Assembly (NCBI GenBank): GCA_003157575.1
Contig: PMKA01000064.1
Coordinates: 5,711 to 11,868, forward strand
DNA from: Opitutia bacterium
GTDB lineage: Bacteria > Verrucomicrobiota > Verrucomicrobiia > Opitutales > Opitutaceae
Reading direction: 5' to 3'
DNA length: 6,158 nt
A program made the position numbers and the translations under genes. A model generated the notes under the pieces. It saw only the letters and a list, made by a program, of their open reading frames with translations. It was not told where the DNA came from and did no database searches. This document shows positions 1 to 6,149 of this stretch, one piece after another (positions within the stretch are counted from its first letter, which is position 1; every line of letters begins with the position of its first letter).

Positions 1-1
1 G

Positions 2-1144
2 TTCGCCGCCCGCAAGGAAATTGAAAGCCAACTTAAGGCCGCCAACGCCACGCTTGTCACCAGTCTGGGCGACTTCGAAGACATCGCTGGCCTCCGCGAA
101 GCCGCCGCCAAGGCATCTCGCAGGGCCAGTGTGCTGGCAGCCGCCCTCGGTCCAACAGAGGACGACAAAACCCGAAGCAACACGGATCTCGACGCTGCCG
201 AGGCACGGCTTGCCAAAGCCGTCCCTGCGGCCGAGAAAACGCTTGCGGCCTTCGACAAGGTCCTCGACCAACTCCGCGCGCAGGAACGTGAAGCGGTCAA
301 AGCGCTTCAACTGACTACCCAAGGGGCCAACGAACATCGCACTCGCCTACATACGCTTGGCACCCAGATCTCCGATCTCACCGGGCGCTATCCTCAGGGT
401 GTGGACGCTGCTAAAGCCGAAGCTCAGGTCGCGTTTGTCCAAGCGGAGGCTCGCGTCAAAGCGACCGAGGGCAATCTCCCGCCCGATTTCGGGAAGCTCC
501 CCGACCGCAACCGGCGTGCCGCGGCGGCCCTCCAACAGATCGTCAGCGACCTCCAGGCCAGCCGCACCGAGCGCGATGAGGCAAAGGGAAAACTCGAAAC
601 GCTCGGTGGCCAGGGAATCTACTCCCGAGAAACTGATCTTGAGGAAGAGAAGTCCGTCGCCACCCTGCGCCGCGATGCCGCCCGCGCCAAGGGCTGGTGC
701 GCCCGCATCGCCCACGACCTCATAGAGCGCCGGAAACAGGCCGCAACTCAAGCGGTCCTGACGCCTCTCGAACAGCGCCTGACAACTGCATTTGCCGAAC
801 TCACTGACGCCGGCACCCGACAGGTTTTCCTCGACGCCAATCTGCAGATTGCCGGCATAGGCCGCACCCGGGAAGAGGTCTACGCATTCGAAAGTCTTTC
901 TCAGGGGGCCAAAGAACAACTCCTTCTCTGTCTTCGAATAGCCGTCGCGCAGGAACTCGCCAACGATGAACCCCAGGTCGTCATCCTCGACGACGTGCTG
1001 GCAAACACGGATTCAGCCCGCCACGAGCGCGTCCTGGACGTTCTCGCCTCACTATCGACCCAGCTCCAAATTGTGGTGCTCACCTGCCATCCTGAAAAAT
1101 ACCGGGGAGTGGGCAGCCCAATCACCTTGAAGCCGGTCGCGTAG
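2..1144 (+). CDS. SMC/Rad50/YhaN-like ATPase, C-terminal part (5' end outside window)
   Basis: The reading frame is open from base 2 to a TAG stop, giving 380 visible residues; the N-terminal Walker A half lies upstream of the window. Residues 1 to about 250 are charged and Ala/Glu/Arg/Lys-rich with heptad character, as in a long coiled coil. The last 90 residues form the C-terminal ABC/SMC half-domain: signature motif LSQGAKEQ (299-306), Walker B VVILDD (326-331), D-loop-like LANTD (333-337) and a switch histidine in LTCHP (H363). The ILDD ending of Walker B and the TCH motif resemble YhaN-type AAA proteins, which pair with an SbcD/YhaO-like metallophosphoesterase in DNA end processing; such ATPases also occur in defence loci. 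I see no CxxC zinc hook in the visible part. The ATPase call is firm. The subfamily and any nuclease partner are inferred, because the upstream neighbour is not in view. Confidence 0.85.
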   Translation, partial: FAARKEIESQLKAANATLVTSLGDFEDIAGLREAAAKASRRASVLAAALGPTEDDKTRSNTDLDAAEARLAKAVPAAEKTLAAFDKVLDQLRAQEREAVKALQLTTQGANEHRTRLHTLGTQISDLTGRYPQGVDAAKAEAQVAFVQAEARVKATEGNLPPDFGKLPDRNRRAAAALQQIVSDLQASRTERDEAKGKLETLGGQGIYSRETDLEEEKSVATLRRDAARAKGWCARIAHDLIERRKQAATQAVLTPLEQRLTTAFAELTDAGTRQVFLDANLQIAGIGRTREEVYAFESLSQGAKEQLLLCLRIAVAQELANDEPQVVILDDVLANTDSARHERVLDVLASLSTQLQIVVLTCHPEKYRGVGSPITLKPVA

Positions 1145-1163
1145 GGCCAGGAGTCGGAACATC

Positions 1164-1184
1164 TTGTTCGAATCGGTCGGACAA
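1164..1184. terminator. hairpin between convergent ATPase and higA
   Basis: An 8-bp stem with one G-U pair and a 5-base loop (TTGTTCGA, atcgg, TCGGACAA) starts 19 bases after the ATPase stop and sits between two convergent genes. Its position fits a bidirectional terminator. No T-run follows on either strand, so it would be a weak or Rho-assisted terminator, or only a 3'-end stabilising hairpin. Confidence 0.35.
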
Positions 1185-1224
1185 TCAAATTCCGCTCAAT
1201 CTTCGGGGATACGTCTTTGAATGG

Positions 1225-1256
1225 TGCGTGGCTCCCTGGTGGTAGTCGACGATCTC
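1225..1256 (-). pseudogene. degenerate copy of the higB-end/higA-start junction
   Basis: Read on the minus strand, bases 1256-1236 encode EIVDYH followed by Gln. This is the exact C-terminal hexapeptide of the intact HigB (bases 1581-1561). The two 21-base stretches match at 17 positions; three differences are silent third-position changes and one turns the TAG stop into CAG. With a 3-base gap the similarity continues: the CCACGCA that follows the higA ATG in the intact copy is also present here (1231-1225). The relic starts inside the higA stop codon in a different frame, so it is not part of HigA. I read it as the remnant of a second, tandem higBA copy. The match is short, so chance cannot be fully excluded. 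Confidence 0.5.
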
Positions 1257-1557
1257 ATGCGGCAACAGCGGCAAGCGGCTTTACCGCCCCGAGCTTGGCG
1301 CCGAGGGATTGGCGGGCTTTGCGCAGGTCATAATCGTGCTGCAGGCCCAGCCAGTAGCCTTCGCTCAGGCCGAAATAGCGATCGAGCAACAGCCCTGTCT
1401 CCGCCGTAACGGACCGCCGGCCGGCGAGGATTTCGGCAATGCGCGTCGGCGGAACGCCGATGGCCCTGGCAAGCCGATACGGGGTGATCTTGAGGGGATC
1501 GAGAAACTCCTGGCGGAGAAGAACTCCCGGGTGAGGGAAACTGAGTTGCGTGGTCAT
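1255..1557 (-). CDS. higA: HigA-family antitoxin (HTH, XRE type)
   Basis: This 100-residue protein has the HigA layout: an N-terminal segment with HPGVLLRQEFLDPL (9-22), then a helix-turn-helix of the Cro/C1 type through ITPYRLARAIGVPPTRIAEI (24-43), ILAGRRSVTAET (43-54) and a helical tail containing LDRYFGLSEGYWLGLQ. HigA binds and neutralises the HigB toxin and represses its own operon through the HTH. The ATG lies 3 bases after the higB stop, with the toxin gene first, which is the usual higBA order and opposite to most toxin-antitoxin pairs. No Shine-Dalgarno sequence is visible before the ATG, so translation probably depends on re-initiation after higB. Family and length fit well. Confidence 0.93.
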   Translation of the reverse strand: MTTQLSFPHPGVLLRQEFLDPLKITPYRLARAIGVPPTRIAEILAGRRSVTAETGLLLDRYFGLSEGYWLGLQHDYDLRKARQSLGAKLGAVKPLAAVAA

Positions 1558-1560
1558 GGC

Positions 1561-1842
1561 CTAATGGTAATCGACGATTTCGACGGCCCCTGCATCCGTG
1601 CCGGTCCAACGGAAGCAGAGGCGCCATTGTTGATTGATGCGGATAGAATACTGCCCCTTGCGGTCGCCCGCCAGTTTTTCGAGACGATTGGATGGCGGGA
1701 CCTGAAGATCTTCAAGACGGGCCGCCCGGTTGAGCAAAGCGAGTTTATTGAGTGCGCGCTGCTGGATCTTGGCAGGAAACCGCCGCGAGGGCCTTTCCAC
1801 CCAGATTGCGGCTGTTTCCCGGCAGGCGAAACTCTTGATCAT
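1561..1842 (-). CDS. higB: HigB-family toxin (RelE/ParE superfamily)
   Basis: This 93-residue protein matches HigB along its full length. It starts MIKSFACRETAAIW, has the SRRFPAKIQQRALNKL helix, the LEDLQVPPSNRLEKLAGDRKG segment and the core YSIRINQQWRLCFRW, and ends EIVDYH. HigB toxins are RelE-fold mRNA endonucleases that cut translated mRNA at the ribosome and so stop growth until HigA neutralises them. The Arg, Gln and His residues of the C-terminal sheet that the family uses for RNA binding and cleavage (R/Q in RINQQWR, terminal His) are all present, so the toxin looks intact. It is the first gene of the operon. There is no ribosome binding site upstream, and the predicted transcription start coincides with the ATG. 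Confidence 0.93.
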   Translation of the reverse strand: MIKSFACRETAAIWVERPSRRFPAKIQQRALNKLALLNRAARLEDLQVPPSNRLEKLAGDRKGQYSIRINQQWRLCFRWTGTDAGAVEIVDYH

Positions 1843-1844
1843 GG

Positions 1845-1875
1845 GACGTTATTACCGCGATGCGTTAATAACGTC
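1845..1875. promoter_or_regulatory. perfect 10-bp inverted repeat, probable HigA operator
   Basis: The arms GACGTTATTA (1845-1854) and TAATAACGTC (1866-1875) are perfect inverted repeats separated by 11 bases. One arm contains the -10 and the other overlaps the -35 of the higBA promoter. Arm centres are about two helical turns apart (21 bp), as expected for a dimeric HTH repressor. Autorepression by HigA or the HigBA complex is known for the family; the assignment of this site is an inference from position and symmetry. Confidence 0.7.
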
Positions 1876-1877
1876 AA
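1849..1877 (-). promoter_or_regulatory. higBA promoter
   Basis: On the minus strand a -35 box TTGACG (1877-1872, five of six to consensus) is followed after exactly 17 bases by TAATAA (1854-1849, a moderate -10). The -10 ends 6 bases before the higB ATG, which puts the predicted start of transcription at the first base of the start codon. This predicts a leaderless mRNA, in line with the absence of a Shine-Dalgarno sequence. Confidence 0.6.
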
Positions 1878-1888
1878 GCGGTGATTCC

Positions 1889-1906
1889 CATCCGTGACAT
1901 CCGTGG
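1889..1906. repeat. tandem 9-base repeat in intergenic DNA
   Basis: CATCCGTGA (1889-1897) is followed directly by CATCCGTGG (1898-1906), with a weaker third unit (TCAACTCCG) after it. It lies in the 188-base gap between higB and the tRNA, a gap without a convincing gene. Similar short CATCYGTG-type repeats are scattered between genes in many large bacterial genomes; whether this belongs to such a family cannot be told from a single window. Confidence 0.45.
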
Positions 1907-2012
1907 TCAACTCCGTCTCTGGGCTCTCCTTGCGCCGGTCCACTCTGACGGCAGCAAACGCACGAACACGCGCATGACGGCGATGGTCTTCGCCCACCCT
2001 TCGGAAGGCAGC

Positions 2013-2028
2013 TTTCGCCGCGGCGAAA
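2013..2028. repeat. perfect 16-bp palindrome just 3' of the tRNA
   Basis: TTTCGCCGCGGCGAAA equals its own reverse complement. In the tRNA transcript it would start 3 bases after the encoded CCA and fold as a 6-bp stem with a CGCG loop. It may act as a trailer or end hairpin for the tRNA transcript. No T-run follows, so a classical intrinsic terminator is not supported. A smaller hairpin, CCTT-CGG-AAGG (1998-2008), lies next to it. Confidence 0.55.
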
Positions 2029-2030
2029 AC

Positions 2031-2106
2031 TGGTGGAGCAGACCGGGCTCAAACCGGCGACCTCCTCGTTGCGAACGAGGCGCTCTATCAACTGAGCTAC
2101 TGCCCC
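2031..2106 (-). tRNA. tRNA-Ala (anticodon CGC)
   Basis: The 76 bases fold as a complete cloverleaf: acceptor GGGGCAG/CTGCTCC, D stem GCTC/GAGC, anticodon stem CCTCG/CGAGG with loop TTCGCAA, a 5-base variable loop, T stem GCCGG/CCGGT, discriminator A and an encoded CCA. The anticodon CGC (2073-2071) reads GCG. The G3-U70 wobble pair (2104 and 2037), the main alanine identity element, is present, so charging with alanine agrees with the anticodon. Oddly, D-loop position 19 is A (2088) and T-loop position 56 is U (2051), where nearly all tRNAs have G19 and C56; the pair still matches as A-U. The tRNA lies upstream of higBA on the same strand. Confidence 0.95.
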
Positions 2107-2206
2107 GGCCAGAAAGGGGCGCATTTAGGGGGATGCTTGGCCGGGAGTAAATCTCTTTTTTCCCGGGACGGAGGATTCGCCTCCCGCCTGCGTCGTATTT
2201 TCCGGG

Positions 2207-2236
2207 TTGTCAAGCTGGTGCATGATCTGCTATCGA
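2207..2236 (+). promoter_or_regulatory. weak candidate promoter for the gene at 2306
   Basis: TTGTCA (2207-2212) and TATCGA (2231-2236) are 18 bases apart upstream of the small gene at 2306. Both boxes are only partly consensus. The rest of the 199-base gap between the tRNA and this gene holds a CCGGGA/TCCCGG inverted repeat (2141-2146 and 2161-2166) and nothing else I can name. Confidence 0.2.
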
Positions 2237-2305
2237 TGATCGGCTGTTCAACCGTCGCCAGGATGATTGGCAGCCCCAACATTAAGCAGAAAATTAAAGT
2301 AACTC

Positions 2306-2767
2306 ATGAAAAAGCCAGCTCCCAAGAAACCCAAGTTCGTCGTCAAGGCTCCTGCCGCTCCTGTGGTAACCTCCGCGTATCCTGTCAAACTCGCTCCTGC
2401 GGCTGAAGCTCCCAAGCCCGTCCAGCAGGCTCCTGCCGTTTCCCCGGCCCCCGCTGTCGAGGTTGCAAAGCCCGTTCCACCGGCGCCCGCCAAAAAGCCC
2501 GCCGCCCAGCCCACCCGCACCACCATCGTGGCCAACATCGATGTCGGGTTTGGCAATGCCCTCTACATCCGCGGCGAAGGCCCGGGCTTGAGCTGGGAAA
2601 AGGGTCTTGTCATGGATTGCGTCTCCGACGCCCAGTGGATCGTCACCATCAGCGACGCCGTCGGACCGATCGTGTTCAAATTCCTTCGGAACGACGTCAC
2701 ATGGTGCGTCGGCATCGATTATACCGTCGAACCCGGCGCCAGCATCACGCTGGAACCGGCTTTCTAG
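2306..2767 (+). CDS. Ala/Pro/Lys-rich protein with carbohydrate-binding-like C-terminal domain
   Basis: The 153-residue product has two parts. Residues 1-72 are a low-complexity basic Ala/Pro/Val/Lys tail (MKKPAPKKPK, then repeated AP, KP and PAP units) with no signal peptide or membrane segment. Residues 73-153 look like a compact beta domain: GNALYIRGEGPGLSWEKG (84-101), a Trp at 111, PIVFKF (121-126) and a final GIDYTVEPGASITLEP. The pattern of G-N-x-L-Y-I-x-G, then L-x-W, then a K-F strand resembles the CBM20/CBM48-type immunoglobulin-like fold that binds glucans, but this is pattern likeness only and the usual ligand residues cannot be confirmed. No specific function is known to me. No Shine-Dalgarno sequence is seen. 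Its stop overlaps that of the acyltransferase on the other strand. Confidence 0.8.
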   Translation: MKKPAPKKPKFVVKAPAAPVVTSAYPVKLAPAAEAPKPVQQAPAVSPAPAVEVAKPVPPAPAKKPAAQPTRTTIVANIDVGFGNALYIRGEGPGLSWEKGLVMDCVSDAQWIVTISDAVGPIVFKFLRNDVTWCVGIDYTVEPGASITLEPAF

Positions 2768-3501
2768 TCCGGATTGATCGTCTGCAGCCGGCGCTGAAGC
2801 TCCCCGGCTGTCAGGCCCGGATCGCGGAATTCGGCGGCCGGAACTTCGACGCAATGGACCCGCACGCGGGAAAAGGGCCACGGGATGAAGAATCCGTCCC
2901 AGCTCTTGAGTTTGTGCGCCCGGAAATATTCCCCTCCCAGAAGCATCGCGGTCGCCCCTGCGCGACGGACCACCACCAGCGCGCCGGGTTTGAACTCGTG
3001 GCGCGGACCACGGGGGCCGTCCGGCGTAATGCCGATGTCCTGGCCTGTGCGGAGCTTTGCTATCAGCTCCACGACGGCCTCGCGCCCGAAATTATGGCTT
3101 GATCCTCGAACCGTGCGCATCCCGATCTCGGAAAAGAACGCGTCCAGCCAGGCTCCGTCCTTGCTCGCGCTCACCAGCGAATAAAGCGGGCGGCCCTTGC
3201 GGAAACGACGGAAGGCCTCGGCCACCATGAACAGGCGGTTGTGCCAGAGGATAAACGCCACCGGTTCGTCCTTTTTGGTGATGTTGCGAAGATCCTCCGG
3301 CGCGATCTCGAAGCGCAGCGAACGCCCCCAAAGCCGGACGAGCACCGCGAGCGGCCAGACAACCGCGCGGTGCCAGCCCCTGATGCCGTGTATCCGGGGG
3401 GCGGCTTGTGGGGGAATGGGATCAGGTGCGCTCAAGATCCTCCGTTGTTGCGCAAAGACGCGGGTGCGCCAAGCCAATCCCGTCGTTTTCGGACTATTCA
3501 T
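2764..3501 (-). CDS. DUF374 lysophospholipid acyltransferase-family protein
   Basis: With the ATG at 3501 the product has 245 residues. A hydrophobic segment (RAVVWPLAVLVRLW, 45-58) is followed by the acyltransferase core: the catalytic-type histidine in FILWHNRLF (H87), SASKDGAWLDAFFSEIG, a GSSHNFGREAV stretch, and TPDGPRGPR (159-167) followed by KPGALVVVRRAGA. The TPDGPRGP motif and WHNRLF are hallmarks of DUF374 proteins, which belong to the LPLAT superfamily that moves acyl chains onto lipid or lipid A-type acceptors at the inner membrane. The acceptor here is unknown. The reading frame stays open far upstream (to 4275), but that part is the antisense shadow of the divergent gene. A TTG at 3435 preceded by CGGAGG is a credible alternative start giving 223 residues and leaving room for a promoter. 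Confidence 0.88.
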   Translation of the reverse strand: MNSPKTTGLAWRTRVFAQQRRILSAPDPIPPQAAPRIHGIRGWHRAVVWPLAVLVRLWGRSLRFEIAPEDLRNITKKDEPVAFILWHNRLFMVAEAFRRFRKGRPLYSLVSASKDGAWLDAFFSEIGMRTVRGSSHNFGREAVVELIAKLRTGQDIGITPDGPRGPRHEFKPGALVVVRRAGATAMLLGGEYFRAHKLKSWDGFFIPWPFSRVRVHCVEVPAAEFRDPGLTAGELQRRLQTINPD

Positions 3502-3528
3502 CCGCCGTTTTTCCGGCAAGCTGGAGCG

Positions 3529-4320
3529 ATGTTCTGGCTCAAGAAGTTCGTTTCCCCCTTCCTCTTTCCGCTGCAAATCGCGCTGATTCTCGGCGTGGCG
3601 GGGCTTTTTCTTTCCTGGAGCCGCCGGTGGCGCCGCACGGGGCAGGCGCTGTTGACGCTTTCCGTATTGGTGCTGCTTCTGAGCGCCAACAAATGGGTCA
3701 GCGGGCGGCTGATCGCCCCGCTGGAGTCGCGCTTCCCGGCCATCGCCGACTTCCAGCCCGGCGATGCGCTCCCTGCGCCGCTCGCCGCCTGTCAGTATGT
3801 CGTCGTCCTGGGCAGCGGACATCAGGACACCGACGACCGTCCTGCGCTGACGCGCCTTTGCCCCGCGGCCCGGGCGAGGTTGACCGAGGCCGTCCGGCTG
3901 CTCCGACTGCTTCCCGGAGCCCGCCTCATCGTCTCCGGCCCCGCCGACCTTGACCACGGCGGGATCGCACACGCGCAAGTGCTCGCGGATGCCGCGGTGT
4001 CGCTGGGCGTTGACCGCGCCCGGATACGGATGATCGACGATGGCCGTGACACCGAGCAGGAGGCGGCGCGCCTGCACGAAATGCTCGGAACGGTTCCGTT
4101 TGCCCTGATCACATCGGCCTGGCACCTGCCACGCGCCGAGGCTCTCTGCAACGCCCAGGGTCTGCACGCATTGCCCTGTCCGGTCGACTATCTCTATTGC
4201 CGGCCGCTCCGCTGGCGCCGCCAGGATTTCACCTGGGACGTCGAGTCGCTCGGGCGCAGCACGGCGGCAGTCCACGAATACGTCGGCCTCTTGTGGATGC
4301 GTCTGCGAAGGAAAGGATGA
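3529..4320 (+). CDS. ElyC/YdcF-like DUF218 membrane protein
   Basis: The 263-residue product begins with two hydrophobic segments (about 11-30 and 38-56) that should anchor it in the inner membrane. The DUF218 domain follows: YVVVLGSGH (90-98), LIVSGPAD, the acidic DTEQEA (174-179, matching the family's NTxEEA) and TSAWHLPRA (195-203, matching TSxxHxxRA). Length and plan agree with ElyC (YcbC), an E. coli envelope factor of about 260 residues needed for normal peptidoglycan synthesis and linked to undecaprenyl phosphate metabolism; members such as SanA and YdcF share the domain, so the exact role is open. The frame is open back to 3241, but the ATG at 3529 is preferred because it puts the first membrane helix near the N-terminus and avoids antisense overlap with the acyltransferase. 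TGGAG lies just before it. Confidence 0.88.
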   Translation: MFWLKKFVSPFLFPLQIALILGVAGLFLSWSRRWRRTGQALLTLSVLVLLLSANKWVSGRLIAPLESRFPAIADFQPGDALPAPLAACQYVVVLGSGHQDTDDRPALTRLCPAARARLTEAVRLLRLLPGARLIVSGPADLDHGGIAHAQVLADAAVSLGVDRARIRMIDDGRDTEQEAARLHEMLGTVPFALITSAWHLPRAEALCNAQGLHALPCPVDYLYCRPLRWRRQDFTWDVESLGRSTAAVHEYVGLLWMRLRRKG

Positions 4321-4341
4321 CCCCAGAAAAACACTCCGGAA

Positions 4342-4365
4342 GGCGGATTTTGTTTCCCCTCCGCC
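4342..4365. other. inverted repeat GGCGGA/TCCGCC between elyC-like gene and DUF47 gene
   Basis: A perfect 6-bp stem (4342-4347 and 4360-4365) with a 12-base loop starts 21 bases after the elyC-like stop. It could end that transcript or form part of the leader of the DUF47-pit operon. There is no T-run after the stem, so neither role is established. Confidence 0.3.
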
Positions 4366-4391
4366 CTGTTAACCAATAGCCAACTCAGGCT

Positions 4392-5030
4392 ATGTTCTCG
4401 ATCCGCAAACTCTTTGGCAAAGAGGAGAAGTTCTTCGACCTGCTCGAGGCCAGCGCAGAGGAGGCCCGGGCAAGCACCGCGCTCCTGGGGCGCTTTTTGA
4501 AAGAGCGCGCTGCCAAGGACCAGCCGATGACCATCGACGACTTCGTCCACACCCGCCGGAAGGACAAGCGCATCACGCAGCAGATTACCGAGGAGCTGTG
4601 CCTGACCTTTGTCACGCCCCTCGAGCGCGAGGACATTGAGGCGCTCGCCTTCGCACTCTACCGCATACCAAAGATGGTCGAAAAGATCGTCGAACGACTG
4701 GAGATCTATCCCGGCCGTCTGCCCGAGGCCGGGCTCATGCGCCAGGCCGAGCTGCTGCAGCTGGCCGCCGACAACGTCGCCTTCATGGTGGGCGAGCTGC
4801 GCAAGGGCACGAAGATGGACAAGATCCGTGAATCCAACGAGAAGCTCCAGTATGCCGAGGGCGAGGCGGACAAGGTGATGCTCCAGCTCGAAAAGGAGCT
4901 TTATCACGGGCCGTACGAGCCCAAGGAGGTCATCTTCCTGCTTCAGCTCCTTGAGATGGTCGAGAAGTCAGTCGACCGGTGCCGCGACGCCGGCAACGTG
5001 GTGTTTCAAATCGTCCTGAAATACTCCTGA
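4392..5030 (+). CDS. DUF47/PhoU-like protein, Pit accessory
   Basis: The 212-residue, mostly helical product fits the DUF47 family (PhoU-like, typically 205-215 residues). Characteristic pieces are FGKEEKFFDLLEASAE at the N-terminus, TFVTPLEREDIEAL (72-85), the acidic EGEADKVMLQLEKEL (156-170) and EKSVDRCRDAGNVV (191-204), whose spaced Glu/Asp residues match the metal-binding helices of PhoU-type bundles. There is no signal peptide or membrane helix, so it is cytoplasmic. DUF47 genes are typically next to PiT transporters and are thought to modulate their phosphate transport. Here the pit gene follows after 11 bases, so the two are almost certainly one operon. The ATG at 4392 gives the family's usual N-terminus; only a weak CAGG precedes it. 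Confidence 0.94.
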   Translation: MFSIRKLFGKEEKFFDLLEASAEEARASTALLGRFLKERAAKDQPMTIDDFVHTRRKDKRITQQITEELCLTFVTPLEREDIEALAFALYRIPKMVEKIVERLEIYPGRLPEAGLMRQAELLQLAADNVAFMVGELRKGTKMDKIRESNEKLQYAEGEADKVMLQLEKELYHGPYEPKEVIFLLQLLEMVEKSVDRCRDAGNVVFQIVLKYS

Positions 5031-5041
5031 GCGGGCTGACC

Positions 5042-6109
<1,068 letters not shown>

Positions 6110-6112
6110 ACC

Positions 6113-6149
6113 CGCGGCCGGCGTGGCCACCGAATCCTGACGGGCCGCG
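6113..6149. terminator. GC-rich inverted repeat after pit
   Basis: CGCGGCC (6113-6119) and GGCCGCG (6143-6149) form a perfect 7-bp stem around a 23-base loop, beginning 4 bases after the pit stop. Position favours a role at the end of the operon, but the loop is long and no T-run is visible before the window ends. The remaining bases to 6158 hold no gene that can be supported. Confidence 0.25.

Noticed and set aside
1309..1884. Plus-strand frame of 191 codons over higBA
   Set aside because: It is the antisense shadow of higB and higA, both of which match their families over their full length.
2031..2053. tRNA 3' end as an integration site for the higBA region
   Set aside because: I found no second copy of the tRNA 3' end in the window and no integrase gene.
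1852..2124. Minus-strand frame of 90 codons across the tRNA
   Set aside because: Its QLIERLVRNEEVAGLSP stretch is the well-known false translation of a tRNA gene.
2107..2160. Promoter for the tRNA on the minus strand (TTTACT, 17 bases, CTAAAT)
   Set aside because: Both boxes are far from consensus and no other feature supports them; the tRNA promoter remains unassigned.
2141..2166. CCGGGA/TCCCGG stem with an internal T-run as a terminator
   Set aside because: The T-run lies in the loop rather than after the stem, and no plus-strand gene ends upstream.
3502..4275. Long minus-strand open frame upstream of the acyltransferase (total 503 codons)
   Set aside because: It is antisense to the well-supported DUF218 gene, has Arg/Gln/Gly-rich low-information composition and shows no domain; GC-rich DNA often leaves such frames open.
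4366..4386. Possible Pho box (CTGTTAACCAA followed by TAGCCAACTC) before the DUF47-pit operon
   Set aside because: The first half resembles CTGTCA, but the second 11-base unit matches poorly, and low-affinity Pit systems are often not Pho-induced.
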